A stretch of 64,000 nt of DNA from an uncultured Eubacteriales bacterium (GTDB taxonomy: Bacteria; Bacillota; Clostridia; Oscillospirales; Oscillospiraceae): positions 1 to 64,000 of the forward strand of contig CAUGSS010000007.1 in assembly GCA_959602365.1 (NCBI GenBank). Reading direction: 5' to 3'. The first letter of the stretch is position 1. Each line of letters starts with the position of its first letter. Positions 40,660-48,913 of this stretch are shown here, piece after piece. The position numbers and the translations under genes are program-made. A model generated the notes under the pieces. That model did not search any database, was not told where the DNA came from, and saw only the letters and a list, made by a program, of their open reading frames with translations.

Positions 40660-41913
40660 ATGCTGAAGCGTAAAGTTAAAGTGGGAGTTGTCGGCTGTGG
40701 CGGTATTTGCAAGGCGACCTACATGAATAATATGGTCAACAAATTTGAAATCGTTGACGTTGTTGGCTGCTATGATTTGATCGAGTCTCGCATGGACTAC
40801 ATGGTTGAGCACTATGGCGTTAAAAAATATGATAGCCTGGAAGCCATTGTCAGCGATCCCGAAATCGAAATTATTGTCAATTTAACCTATCCGGAGTCCC
40901 ATTTCCTGGTGTCCTCTGAGGCGATGAAACATGGTAAAAGCGTTTATTGTGAAAAGATGATGGCGCCCGACTTTAAACAGGCCCAAGAACTGGCGCGTCT
41001 GGCCGAAGAAAATCATGTTATGTACACAACCGCGCCTGACACCTTTTTGGGTGCCCATGAGCAGAGCGCGCGGTTTTACATCGATCAGGGCTTTATTGGA
41101 AAACCTGTCACAGTACATGCACAGGTGACCAGTCGCTACCAGCCGGATACGCCCTTTTTTGATCAGGCGCCCCGCTATTATTTCTTTCCCCTGCACTATG
41201 GCGGTGGATTTCCCTTTGACCTGGGCGGGTATTATATTCACCAGATGATTAATCTGTTTGGTTCAGTCAAACGAATTACGGGCTTCGGCGGTAATATGAA
41301 TCCGCACCGCATTTATTCTAATCCCAAACACCCTAAGTACGGCGAGAGCTTTGAGGTCAACACGCCCACAACCCTGTTGGCTGCCCTTGAGTTTGAAAAC
41401 GGCGTTCTCGGCACGTTCCATATTTCCTCTGACTCTTTTGTAAGCCAGAGCTTTGTGGTCACTGGTACCGATGGTACCATCAAGCTGGGAGATCCCAATT
41501 TGTTCAATGACCGCCTGTCCGTGACCCGCCCGGGCGCGGCACCTGAGATTGAAGTTGTCCTGCCCGGGCAGCAGCCGCACATGGATGAGGCAGCCGAGGA
41601 TTCAGCAGATCCCGATTTGCAGACTCTGGTGGAGCCGACTCCTGTTGAAGAGGTCTCTCTGCCATTGCTGCATCCTTTCTATGATTCGCTCCGGGGCGTA
41701 GGATTAGCCGATATGTGTTACGCTTTGGTCAATGGGCGCCGTTCCCGCTGCCACTATGACATTGGACTACACGCCATTGAAGTGATCCACGGGATTCAGG
41801 AGTCCTGCAAAACAGGCCGGATTTATGAAATGACAACCAAGTGCCAGCGGCCGGAGGCTGTTCCCATGAGTACGGCGTCAAGGACTGGCCAGGAGGCTGT
41901 GCTTGATAACTGA
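40660..41913 (+). CDS. Gfo/Idh/MocA dehydrogenase with CEKM in place of CEKP
   Basis: 417 residues. NAD motif VGVVGCGGICKATYM; the usual EKP motif reads YCEKMMAPD (Lys kept, Pro to Met); DLGGYYIHQMINLFG carries Asp and His of the active site. Longer than its two relatives in the operon by a C-terminal extension. ATG 40660 is used with AAGGA 9 bases upstream. Probably acts on a keto or anhydro sugar intermediate; role otherwise open. Confidence 0.87.
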   Translation: MLKRKVKVGVVGCGGICKATYMNNMVNKFEIVDVVGCYDLIESRMDYMVEHYGVKKYDSLEAIVSDPEIEIIVNLTYPESHFLVSSEAMKHGKSVYCEKMMAPDFKQAQELARLAEENHVMYTTAPDTFLGAHEQSARFYIDQGFIGKPVTVHAQVTSRYQPDTPFFDQAPRYYFFPLHYGGGFPFDLGGYYIHQMINLFGSVKRITGFGGNMNPHRIYSNPKHPKYGESFEVNTPTTLLAALEFENGVLGTFHISSDSFVSQSFVVTGTDGTIKLGDPNLFNDRLSVTRPGAAPEIEVVLPGQQPHMDEAAEDSADPDLQTLVEPTPVEEVSLPLLHPFYDSLRGVGLADMCYALVNGRRSRCHYDIGLHAIEVIHGIQESCKTGRIYEMTTKCQRPEAVPMSTASRTGQEAVLDN

Positions 41914-41982
41914 TCGGTCTTAGGAATGCTGGCCGCTTGAAAAGGGAAACTGCGGAGGCATTATAGAAAGAGGGATATTATT

Positions 41983-42816
41983 ATGAGTAAACTGCCTGTA
42001 GGCATCCAAGTATATGGCCTGAGAGATCTTCTTGAACATACGCCCGAAAATTTTGCTTCTGTTATGAAGCGGGTAAAGGAAATTGGGTATGACGGCGTTG
42101 AGCTGGCAGGCCTTTATGGCTTGGAGCCGGCCCGGATCCGGGATACGCTTGCGGAGATTGGACTGGTTCCGCTGAGCGCCCATGTACCTCTGGTAGACAT
42201 GATGAAAGATATGGATCAGGTAATTGCAGATTATACTATGATCGGCGTCAATTATCTCGTTGTGCCATACCTGCCGGAAGAATACCGCCATAATACCCCA
42301 GGTTATCCAGTTGTCATCGAGGCAATGAAAAAAATCGGCGCTGCAGCAAAAGCGGCCGGGTTGAAATTGCTGTATCATAACCACAATTTTGAGTTTGTAA
42401 TGCTGGACAATGGCGTTTTGGGGTTTGATGACATCTATGCACAGATTCCGGCCGATCTGTTGATGGTTGAACCGGATACTTGCTGGATTAAAGTTGCAGG
42501 GTATGACCCGGCTGCCTATATTGAAAAGTATGCATCTCGTTGTGAGATTATCCATCTAAAGGACTTTATCAAGGAGGGAGATCCAAAGAACCTCTACAAG
42601 CTGATAGGCATTGAGACAGAAGAGGTGCAAGAAGACACTGGTGTGTTTGAGTTCCGCCCGGTGGGGTTTGGCAAAATGATCTGGGAGCCGATTCTACATG
42701 CATCTCTGAATGCTGGAGCAAAATGGGTTGTTGTAGAGCAGGATGAGCATTATGACCTGGACCCGCTGGAGGCTGCACGCAGAAGTCGTGAGTATCTGAA
42801 AATCCTCAATTGGTAA
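41983..42816 (+). CDS. TIM-barrel sugar phosphate isomerase/epimerase-like protein
   Basis: 277 residues. Starts LPVGIQVYGLRDLL, the usual first strand for this family; ligand candidates are Glu in GVELAGLYG, His/Asn in LLYHNHNFEFV, Asp in EPDTCW, His in EIIHLKDF and Glu in VVVEQDEHY. A typical inositol-2-keto/xylulose-type isomerase layout. Located between two Gfo/Idh/MocA genes, a pairing common in keto-sugar and inositol catabolism. AGAGGG precedes ATG 41983. Confidence 0.88.
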   Translation: MSKLPVGIQVYGLRDLLEHTPENFASVMKRVKEIGYDGVELAGLYGLEPARIRDTLAEIGLVPLSAHVPLVDMMKDMDQVIADYTMIGVNYLVVPYLPEEYRHNTPGYPVVIEAMKKIGAAAKAAGLKLLYHNHNFEFVMLDNGVLGFDDIYAQIPADLLMVEPDTCWIKVAGYDPAAYIEKYASRCEIIHLKDFIKEGDPKNLYKLIGIETEEVQEDTGVFEFRPVGFGKMIWEPILHASLNAGAKWVVVEQDEHYDLDPLEAARRSREYLKILNW

Positions 42817-42846
42817 GTTTGTAAGCATAAAACACGCCATATATCG

Positions 42847-42878
42847 CATCCCCTGCGCACTATTCTGCGCAGGGGATG
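42847..42878 (+). promoter_or_regulatory. Intergenic hairpin within the catabolic operon
   Basis: CATCCCCTGCGCA (42847-42859) pairs perfectly with TGCGCAGGGGATG (42866-42878); followed by GAGGTCGTTT, so only a weak terminator. May reduce read-through into the last three genes. Confidence 0.7.
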
Positions 42879-42925
42879 GAGGTCGTTTAAAAAACCGATT
42901 TATAAGTAAAATGGAGGAGAGCAAT

Positions 42926-44008
42926 ATGACCACTGTACGATTTGGCATTGTCGGCTTTGGCTTTATGGGTTATGAGCATTATAAAATGTTGCACGATTTT
43001 CCCGGTGCTGCAGTCACTGCCATCTGCGATCGAAATCCAGAGCGCCTGAAGGATGCGTCTGAAGGCCCAACGGTCTATGATGACGCAAACAAGCTTTTTG
43101 CTGACCCCAATGTAGACGTCGTTATTTTATCCGCAAATAATAACCAACACTGTCAATTGGCTTGCGCTGCTGCGGCCGCCGGCAAGGATATTATCTGCGA
43201 AAAACCGGTAGCGTTGTCATTGCAGGAACTGGATCAGATGGAGGCCGCCGTCAACAGTGCCGGCGTTAAATTCACCGTTCACCAGCAGCGCCGCTTTGAC
43301 CCTGACTTTCGTACCACTTGGAATGTCATCGCATCAGGTACGTTGGGAAATATTTATACCATTAAATCCAGTTTATATGGCTACAACGGAAATATGCATG
43401 ATTGGCATATTTATAAGGCTGAAGGAGGCGGCATGCTTTATGACTGGGGTGTGCATCTGATAGATCAGATGTTATGGATGATAGACAGCCCCGTGAAAAG
43501 CGTTTATGCGGACATCCGTAATGTCATAAATAAAGAAGTAGATGACTACTTCCATATTATTCTCCGCTTTTATAACGGATGGACCGGAGATTTGGAGCTG
43601 GGCACTTATTACCTGAGCCAAAGAAAAAATTGGTTCGAGCGCCACTGGTATGTGGGTGGAAATAAAGGCGTTATGGAGCTGGAAGGCTTTCATCCTAAGG
43701 GGGCCATTGTCCGAACGACAAAACTGTTAACAGAAGTTGGTAATACACGAGCGAAAGGCGCTGGCGGGCCCACGCGCTCCTTTGGAACTCCGGAGCCGGG
43801 GCTGATTGTTACAGAGCCGTTGCTCATTGCCCGCACGGAGCATGCAGACTATTTTCGCAATTATATCAGGGCGTGGAATGGAGAAGGGGAGTTCTTGGTC
43901 AAAATTCCGGAGGTCCGCCGGAGTCTGCGCTTGATGATGGCCGCATGGGTATCATCTGAAAGAGGGTTTGCCGTCCCCTTCGAGAAGGAAGATGGTAGCC
44001 TGGTTTGA
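42926..44008 (+). CDS. Gfo/Idh/MocA dehydrogenase
   Basis: 360 residues. NAD motif IVGFGFMGYEHYKML, CEKPVALS with the catalytic Lys, and YDWGVHLIDQML (Asp, His, Asp). Third member of this family in the operon. GGAGGAG lies 6 bases before ATG 42926. Follows a hairpin, so it may be expressed at a different level from the upstream genes. Likely reduces or oxidises a sugar intermediate such as an anhydro-keto sugar. Confidence 0.92.
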   Translation: MTTVRFGIVGFGFMGYEHYKMLHDFPGAAVTAICDRNPERLKDASEGPTVYDDANKLFADPNVDVVILSANNNQHCQLACAAAAAGKDIICEKPVALSLQELDQMEAAVNSAGVKFTVHQQRRFDPDFRTTWNVIASGTLGNIYTIKSSLYGYNGNMHDWHIYKAEGGGMLYDWGVHLIDQMLWMIDSPVKSVYADIRNVINKEVDDYFHIILRFYNGWTGDLELGTYYLSQRKNWFERHWYVGGNKGVMELEGFHPKGAIVRTTKLLTEVGNTRAKGAGGPTRSFGTPEPGLIVTEPLLIARTEHADYFRNYIRAWNGEGEFLVKIPEVRRSLRLMMAAWVSSERGFAVPFEKEDGSLV

Positions 44009-44062
44009 TATTAGCTTTCATAACCTATAGACATGAGTTCAAATCAATTTAGGTAAGGTGCT

Positions 44063-45010
44063 ATGAAATACTATATTGGGGTTGACCTGGGCGGAACAAA
44101 TATTGCTTGTGGCGTTGTCACTCAGGACGGAAAATTATTGGCAAGGCATTCTGTCCTTACTGCCAGAGCGCGGCCGGCAGAAGAAATTATTGCGGATATG
44201 GTCGCTGCGTCAAATGAAGCGATTAAAATGGCTGGCATTGATTGGCGCGAAATCGAAGGGCTGGGAATAGGTGTTCCCGGGGCAGTGAATGACGCGACAG
44301 GTATGGTGCTTCGTACCACGAATCTAGACTGGTATTGTCTGCCATTGGCTAAAATCATACAGCAAAAAGTTAGCGTTCCAGTTCATCTGGGCAATGATGC
44401 GGACTGCGCTGCATTGGGCGAAGTAGTTTCCGGCTGCGCCAGCAAGTATTCTAGTGCTGCGATGATCACAATTGGTACTGGAATAGGCGGCGGACTGATT
44501 TGTGACAAAAAAGTATTTGCTGGGTGGGCTGGCGGTGGCACAGAACCGGGGCATATTCCATTGCTTTTGGGCGGAGAGCCATGCGGATGCGGCAATCAAG
44601 GGTGCTTTGAGGCATATGCCTCTGCTACGGCTTTGACTCGGCAAACAAAGCGGGCTATGCAGGAGAACCCGAACTCGGCCCTGTGGCGGGTGGCACCCTT
44701 ATTGGAGGAAGTCAATGCAAAGACGCCTTTTGACGCAGCTTTGCTGAATGATGCTACGGCCATTGCGGTGCTAGACCAGTACGAGGAATATTTGGCGGCG
44801 GGCATTGGCGGAATTGTAAATTTGGTACGGCCGGAGGCTATCATTATAGGCGGCGGTGTCAGTTGTCAAGGAGACACTTTATTGATTCCGCTGCGAGAAA
44901 AGTTGAAGAAATACTGTTATGCCTCGGAGTTTATTGCTCCGCCGGTGGTAGTTTCCGCTACGCTGGGAAATGATGCGGGGATTATCGGTGCTGCTATGTT
45001 AGCAAGATGA
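44063..45010 (+). CDS. ROK-family sugar kinase (glucokinase-like)
   Basis: 315 residues. ATP motif GVDLGGTNIACGVV, GLGIGVPGAV, catalytic Asp in LGNDADCAALGE, and the ROK zinc site PGH-x(8)-EPCGCGNQGCFEAYAS. No N-terminal HTH, so a kinase rather than a repressor. Would phosphorylate the free sugar freed by the upstream enzymes, producing the phosphate probably sensed by the RpiR regulator. Ten bases separate it from the next gene. Confidence 0.93.
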   Translation: MKYYIGVDLGGTNIACGVVTQDGKLLARHSVLTARARPAEEIIADMVAASNEAIKMAGIDWREIEGLGIGVPGAVNDATGMVLRTTNLDWYCLPLAKIIQQKVSVPVHLGNDADCAALGEVVSGCASKYSSAAMITIGTGIGGGLICDKKVFAGWAGGGTEPGHIPLLLGGEPCGCGNQGCFEAYASATALTRQTKRAMQENPNSALWRVAPLLEEVNAKTPFDAALLNDATAIAVLDQYEEYLAAGIGGIVNLVRPEAIIIGGGVSCQGDTLLIPLREKLKKYCYASEFIAPPVVVSATLGNDAGIIGAAMLAR

Positions 45011-45020
45011 GGTTATTAGT

Positions 45021-45665
45021 ATGACGGAAGAAGAAAAAATTAGGGCAGGAATTCTGTTTGATCCAAATGATCCGGAACTTGTGGTAGCCAAACGAAAGGC
45101 GCATAAACTGAATCTCGATTACAATAGGCTTTATGAAGATCAGATAAATCAACGAACTGCTATTTTAAATGATCTGCTAGGAACGCTTGGTGAAGGAAGT
45201 TATTTGCAAGGGCCAATCACATTTCACTATGGTAAACATACCAGAATTGGTGCAAACTGTTTTATTAATTTCAATTTAACAGTTCAGGATGACGCGGAGG
45301 TAACCATTGGAGATTATTGCAATATTGGCCCCAATGTTACTATCGTGACGCCGGTTCATCCTATGTTACCCAATGAACGCAGAGCGATTTTGCGCGCTAA
45401 TGGCAGTCTCGCCCGCCTTTGCTATGCCAAACCAGTCCGTATTGGACGGGATTGCTGGTTGGGAGCCAATGTAATCATATGTCCCGGGGTGACCATCGGA
45501 GATAATTGCGTGATCGGAGCGGGAAGTGTAGTCACAAGATCGGTACCCGTAAATTCGTTTGCGGCTGGGAATCCATGCAGGGTGATCCGAGCAATCACTG
45601 AAGCCGACAGCCTTGGGTTACATCCTGAGCTCTTGGGGGATAATTGCATTCTTTCTAGCGGTTAA
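45021..45665 (+). CDS. Maltose/galactoside O-acetyltransferase family (left-handed beta helix)
   Basis: 214 residues. Hexapeptide repeats run from about residue 70 (TRIGANCFINFNLTVQDDAEVTIGDYCNIGPNVTIVTPVHP) to 185, with VRIGRDCWLGANVIICPGVTIGDNCVIGAGSVVT and the active-site His in TPVHP. Such enzymes acetylate sugars with acetyl-CoA, often to detoxify non-metabolisable sugars or analogues, which would fit the end of a glycoside operon. A terminator follows at 45811. Confidence 0.93.
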   Translation: MTEEEKIRAGILFDPNDPELVVAKRKAHKLNLDYNRLYEDQINQRTAILNDLLGTLGEGSYLQGPITFHYGKHTRIGANCFINFNLTVQDDAEVTIGDYCNIGPNVTIVTPVHPMLPNERRAILRANGSLARLCYAKPVRIGRDCWLGANVIICPGVTIGDNCVIGAGSVVTRSVPVNSFAAGNPCRVIRAITEADSLGLHPELLGDNCILSSG

Positions 45666-45810
45666 AGATATGATAGAGGATAATGCTGGGATAATATACC
45701 GATAGCTTAGTCGCGCTGCCCTGTTTGTCACTTGGGATGCATACAAGTAATCACGCGAGATTGGTGAGAATAAGGGCGGCAGTTTGAATCTACCTATCAG
45801 TGCCTCAGGT

Positions 45811-45844
45811 CCCCCGTAGTCGTCTGATTACGGGGGGCTTTTTG
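45811..45844 (+). terminator. Terminator of the sugar operon
   Basis: CCCCCGTA (45811-45818) pairs with TACGGGGG (45829-45836), followed by GCTTTTT. Confidence 0.9.
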
Positions 45845-45875
45845 AGAGATTCATTAAGCCTTGGCTGCTTTGGCT

Positions 45876-46001
45876 TCACCGGGATACAAGTGTGTATGTA
45901 TAATCCGGCGTAGAATGGAAACCGTCGTAGCCGCGGCCGCTCAGCCGATCCCAGAGGTCTTCCACCACCTGGGGCGCTTTGTAATTCTTGTTCTTGTACA
46001 T
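45876..46001 (-). CDS. 41-residue protein sharing the GYDG-H-TP motif with the gene at 21524
   Basis: Sequence starts MYKNKNYKAPQVVEDLWDRL and contains SGRGYDGFHSTP before ending TYTLVSR. GGAGGAGC precedes ATG 46001 at a good distance. It matches the central part of the 98-residue protein at 21524-21820 (W-x-x-L-x-G-x-GYDG-x-H-x-TP), so it is a short homologue or a version truncated by a premature stop. Function unknown. Lies just before the IS110 element on the opposite strand. Confidence 0.55.
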   Translation of the reverse strand: MYKNKNYKAPQVVEDLWDRLSGRGYDGFHSTPDYTYTLVSR

Positions 46002-46045
46002 ATGTGCTCCTCCTTATTATAGAGTAGTAGTTATTAGAGCCCCTC

Positions 46046-46252
46046 TCCAAGGGCTGTGTGCTACACTGTAAGGGATGCTGTGGATTGGTGTTCAGCCCCT
46101 ACCACAAGATGGTTTTAGAAAGGTTCCAACCACAGCCCTTACAATTTTGTTGATCAGTTAAATACCGCCAGACGGTTGATGTGGAACAAGGCTACAAAAG
46201 TAAGGTGTACTGTGGATACAGCATCACAAATCTAACCGCTGGAGGATTTGCT
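46046..46252 (+). other. IS110 left non-coding end (possible bridge-RNA region)
   Basis: About 200 bases precede the transposase start without a gene. AAGGGCTGTG (about 46048) and CACAGCCCTT (about 46131) form a 10-base inverted repeat enclosing 70-75 bases, consistent with a structured RNA. Many IS110 elements encode their targeting bridge RNA in this position. The exact element ends cannot be set by eye because the family lacks clear inverted repeats. Confidence 0.35.
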
Positions 46253-47431
46253 ATGGTGATTTCTGTTGGTATCGATGTCTCAAAGGATAAGCATGACTGC
46301 TTTATCGTCAGTTCCGAGGGTGAAGTCCTGGCGGATGTGTTCACCATCCCCAACACACTGGGCGGGTTCAACTATCTGTTACAAAGAATCCAGGACAGCG
46401 CCACACCACAGGACAAAATAAGAGTAGGGCTTGAGGCTACCGGACATTATAGCTACAATCTGCTCGGGTTTCTCCTTGACAACGGTCTGGCCGCCTACGT
46501 CTTGAACCCCTTGCGCACAAACCTTTACCGAAAGAGCCTCAGTCTGAGAAAAACCAAGACTGACCAGGTGGATGCGCGAACGATTGCTTCTATGCTGTTA
46601 TCCGATGCGGGCCTCAAACCCTATACAAATACAGTATACCACAACGAGGAACTAAAGTCACTGACCAGATACCGTTTTGATAAGGTGAAAGAGCGGGCGA
46701 AACTGAAAACCTCTATTTCCCGATTGGTCTGCATCTTGTTTCCCGAACTGGAAAAGCTGGTTCCCACACTTCACATGGCCTCTGTTTACGCCCTTCTGGA
46801 GGAGCTCCCAAGCGCCAAACAGATCGCCGCGGCTCATTTGACAAGGCTGAAAGCACTTCTTGAAACTGCCTCCAAAGGTCACTACAAACGGGATATGGCT
46901 TTGGAAATCCGAGATGCCGCCAGAAATTCTATTGGCTCTCGGATGCCTGCCAAGTCCCTTGAATTGCAGCGCACTATTCGGCTTATCCGGGAGCTGGATG
47001 CCGAGATTGAGGAAATTGAGGAGCAGATTCAGTTCTTGATGGAGAACCTTCATTCCCCCATTACCACCGTCCCGGGCATGGGCTTCCGCGTGGCAGCCAT
47101 GATCCTGGCAGAGGTGGGAGACTTCACTCGCTTTGATTCCCCGGACAAGCTGTTGGCCTATGCTGGGATGTCTCCTTCTACTTACCAATCTGGACAGCTA
47201 AAAAATTGCTACCCACATATGGAGAAACGCGGCTCCAGATACTTACGCTATGCCCTTTACAACGCAACCAAGTATGTCTGTCACTGGGATCCGACCTTTG
47301 CTGCTTACCTCGCTAAGAAACGGGCAGAGAGTAAGCGCTACAATGTCGCACTTTCTCATGCTGCCAAGAAATTAGTGCGTTTGATTTTCGCCATGGAAAA
47401 ATCCAGAGCACCCTACCACTTAGCCGCTTAA
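46253..47431 (+). CDS. IS110-family transposase
   Basis: 392 residues. N-terminal DEDD-type domain (ISVGIDVSKDKHDCFIVSSEG, VGLEATGHYSYNL, KTDQVDARTIA) and C-terminal Tnp20 domain (TTVPGMGFRVAAMILAEVGD, LLAYAGMSPSTYQSG, HMEKRGSRYLRYAL) with the conserved catalytic Ser region. Full length, so probably active. ATG 46253 follows GGAGG by 7 bases. Separates the sugar operon from the redox genes. Confidence 0.95.
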   Translation: MVISVGIDVSKDKHDCFIVSSEGEVLADVFTIPNTLGGFNYLLQRIQDSATPQDKIRVGLEATGHYSYNLLGFLLDNGLAAYVLNPLRTNLYRKSLSLRKTKTDQVDARTIASMLLSDAGLKPYTNTVYHNEELKSLTRYRFDKVKERAKLKTSISRLVCILFPELEKLVPTLHMASVYALLEELPSAKQIAAAHLTRLKALLETASKGHYKRDMALEIRDAARNSIGSRMPAKSLELQRTIRLIRELDAEIEEIEEQIQFLMENLHSPITTVPGMGFRVAAMILAEVGDFTRFDSPDKLLAYAGMSPSTYQSGQLKNCYPHMEKRGSRYLRYALYNATKYVCHWDPTFAAYLAKKRAESKRYNVALSHAAKKLVRLIFAMEKSRAPYHLAA

Positions 47432-47866
47432 TCCCTGATCAATGGTTAGCGAGGGCCTCTCTGAACCCCTGCTTTGTTATACCCTTTTTGAGCCAGCTGG
47501 GTTTTCTTCCACCACCGTCCTTTTTAAGGTTGACATCTAATAGTTAATCTTTTATTATTTGCGGGCAATATGGAGGACACTGTGACTTAACATAAACGAT
47601 ACGCCCGACTGGAACCTGGGGTTCCTGCCGGGCGCTTTGCGTTATACCAAATTTCCCCGATGTACTTTACCATGCAACGCATCAGAACCTTCACACAGCA
47701 CTCCTTTTCTTCGGTTAGCGGCTCACCTGCCAACCGAGCAATCACCGCTGGCTCCGGCTTCTTTTTGCCATTGGGTCCAGCACGGATAAGGCGTTGTGCC
47801 AGGCCGCATTCTGCCTTGTTATGAGATTGTCCTCTCTGGATCAGCGGATTACCCAGAAAAACCGTT
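47432..47866. other. Right flank of the IS110 element with a hairpin
   Basis: No supported gene. A hairpin with arms CGCCCG...GGAACC and GGTTCC...CGGGCG lies at about 47602-47633 and may be a terminator for the minus strand. The part above about 47750 contains NPLIQ and NKAE peptides in a shifted frame that resemble the C-terminal half of SpoIIID (see next entry). Confidence 0.5.
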
Positions 47867-47998
47867 CTAGTTTGTTGCATCCATATGTACCGTGCTCTTG
47901 GAGATGCCGAACTGTTTGGCCGCTGCCCGGACCGTTGCCCGCTGCTCAATAATGTATTGGGCCAGCATGACCGCCCGCTCCTCAATGTTTCCTTTCAA
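47867..47998 (-). pseudogene. spoIIID: Truncated, frameshifted spoIIID-like gene
   Basis: The minus strand encodes (TTG)-KGNIEERAVMLAQYIIEQ, then ATVRAAAKQFGISKSTVH, followed by MDATN and TAG. This is the N-terminal half of the sporulation regulator SpoIIID including its whole helix-turn-helix, after which the usual KDVTERL continuation is lost. GGGGGAG lies 8 bases before the TTG at 47998. The rest of the protein is only faintly traceable in another frame. SpoIIID is about 80-95 residues and essential for mother-cell gene control, so an intact copy would be expected elsewhere if the strain sporulates. Confidence 0.65.
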
Positions 47999-48220
47999 AC
48001 TGCGCCACTCCCCCCAATTTCTGTTGCTCCATTCTATGAGGGGGCGCGGGAAGAATATGTCCGGCTCCAGGCTTTCTGTGTTTGATGCACTGTTATGGCC
48101 TTCGCAATACCGGCCCTGGCCTGGGGCGGCCTTGCAGGCGGAAGGTCACGCTGCCCGCCGGGGGATGCGGCGGCCGGCAGCGCTCCGGACATTGGCATTT
48201 TCCTCCGGCCATCAAAAGAT

Positions 48221-48264
48221 GTGCGCCACAGGAAACGCAACTTCCTGTGGCGCACACTTTTTTT
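48221..48264. terminator. Terminator downstream of the redox genes
   Basis: GTGCGCCACAGGAA (48221-48234) pairs perfectly with TTCCTGTGGCGCAC (48242-48255), followed by ACTTTTTTT on the plus strand; on the minus strand it follows the TlpA-like gene and is trailed by ATCTTTTG. Confidence 0.88.
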
Positions 48265-48292
48265 GACGTTTTAAAGCCCGGGAGGCCGCCGG

Positions 48293-48904
48293 TCAGCCCG
48301 GGGCTTCTGGACTATAAATCATGTCGATGCCGGTCTGCAGCGTCTCCCGATCAATCGCACCTGTCGCCTGGGCGACTGCGTTGCCTTCCGCATCGATGAA
48401 GTAGGTGGTGGGCAGAGAGTACGCCCCATAGGTCCTGGCGGCGTCGGCATCTTGATCGAAGAATACAGGGAAGGTATAGCCCTGCTCCGCAATGAAGGCC
48501 TGGGCGTTCTCCAGGGTCTCCCGCCCGCCGGTCATGTTGATCATCAGGAACTGGACTTCTTCGCCCAGCTCCAAATACGTTTCCTGGAAGTCCGGCATCT
48601 CCATCTGGCACGGCCCGCACCAGCTGGCCCAGAAATTTACGACCACTGGTTTCCCGAGGTAGTCGGACAGATGGACCTGGTTTCCATCTGCGTCATAGAC
48701 CGTGAAATCCGGGGCCGGAATCGGTTCGGCCTCCTCTGCGTCTGCATCCGCCCCGCTGCCGGCACTGTCCGAGGCCTGGTTTTCCCGCGTGGACAGCTGA
48801 CTGGGGGCCATGGAAGCGCCGAACTTCATATAGAGCAGATATGCGACTCCCAGCAGGAGAATCAATGCGAGGAGAAGCGCCAGCACCATTTTCTTCTGTT
48901 TCAT
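48293..48904 (-). CDS. TlpA/ResA-like membrane-anchored thioredoxin
   Basis: 203 residues. N-terminal membrane anchor (MVLALLLALILLLGVAYLLYM), an acidic linker, then an AhpC/TSA-Redoxin-type thioredoxin fold with active site WASWCGPC, the TlpA insert and cis-Pro in SLPTTYF. Acts outside the membrane as a thiol reductant, receiving electrons from the CcdA-like protein encoded 9 bases upstream. AAGGAGG precedes ATG 48904. Confidence 0.93.
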   Translation of the reverse strand: MKQKKMVLALLLALILLLGVAYLLYMKFGASMAPSQLSTRENQASDSAGSGADADAEEAEPIPAPDFTVYDADGNQVHLSDYLGKPVVVNFWASWCGPCQMEMPDFQETYLELGEEVQFLMINMTGGRETLENAQAFIAEQGYTFPVFFDQDADAARTYGAYSLPTTYFIDAEGNAVAQATGAIDRETLQTGIDMIYSPEAPG

Positions 48905-48913
48905 CCTGCCTCC

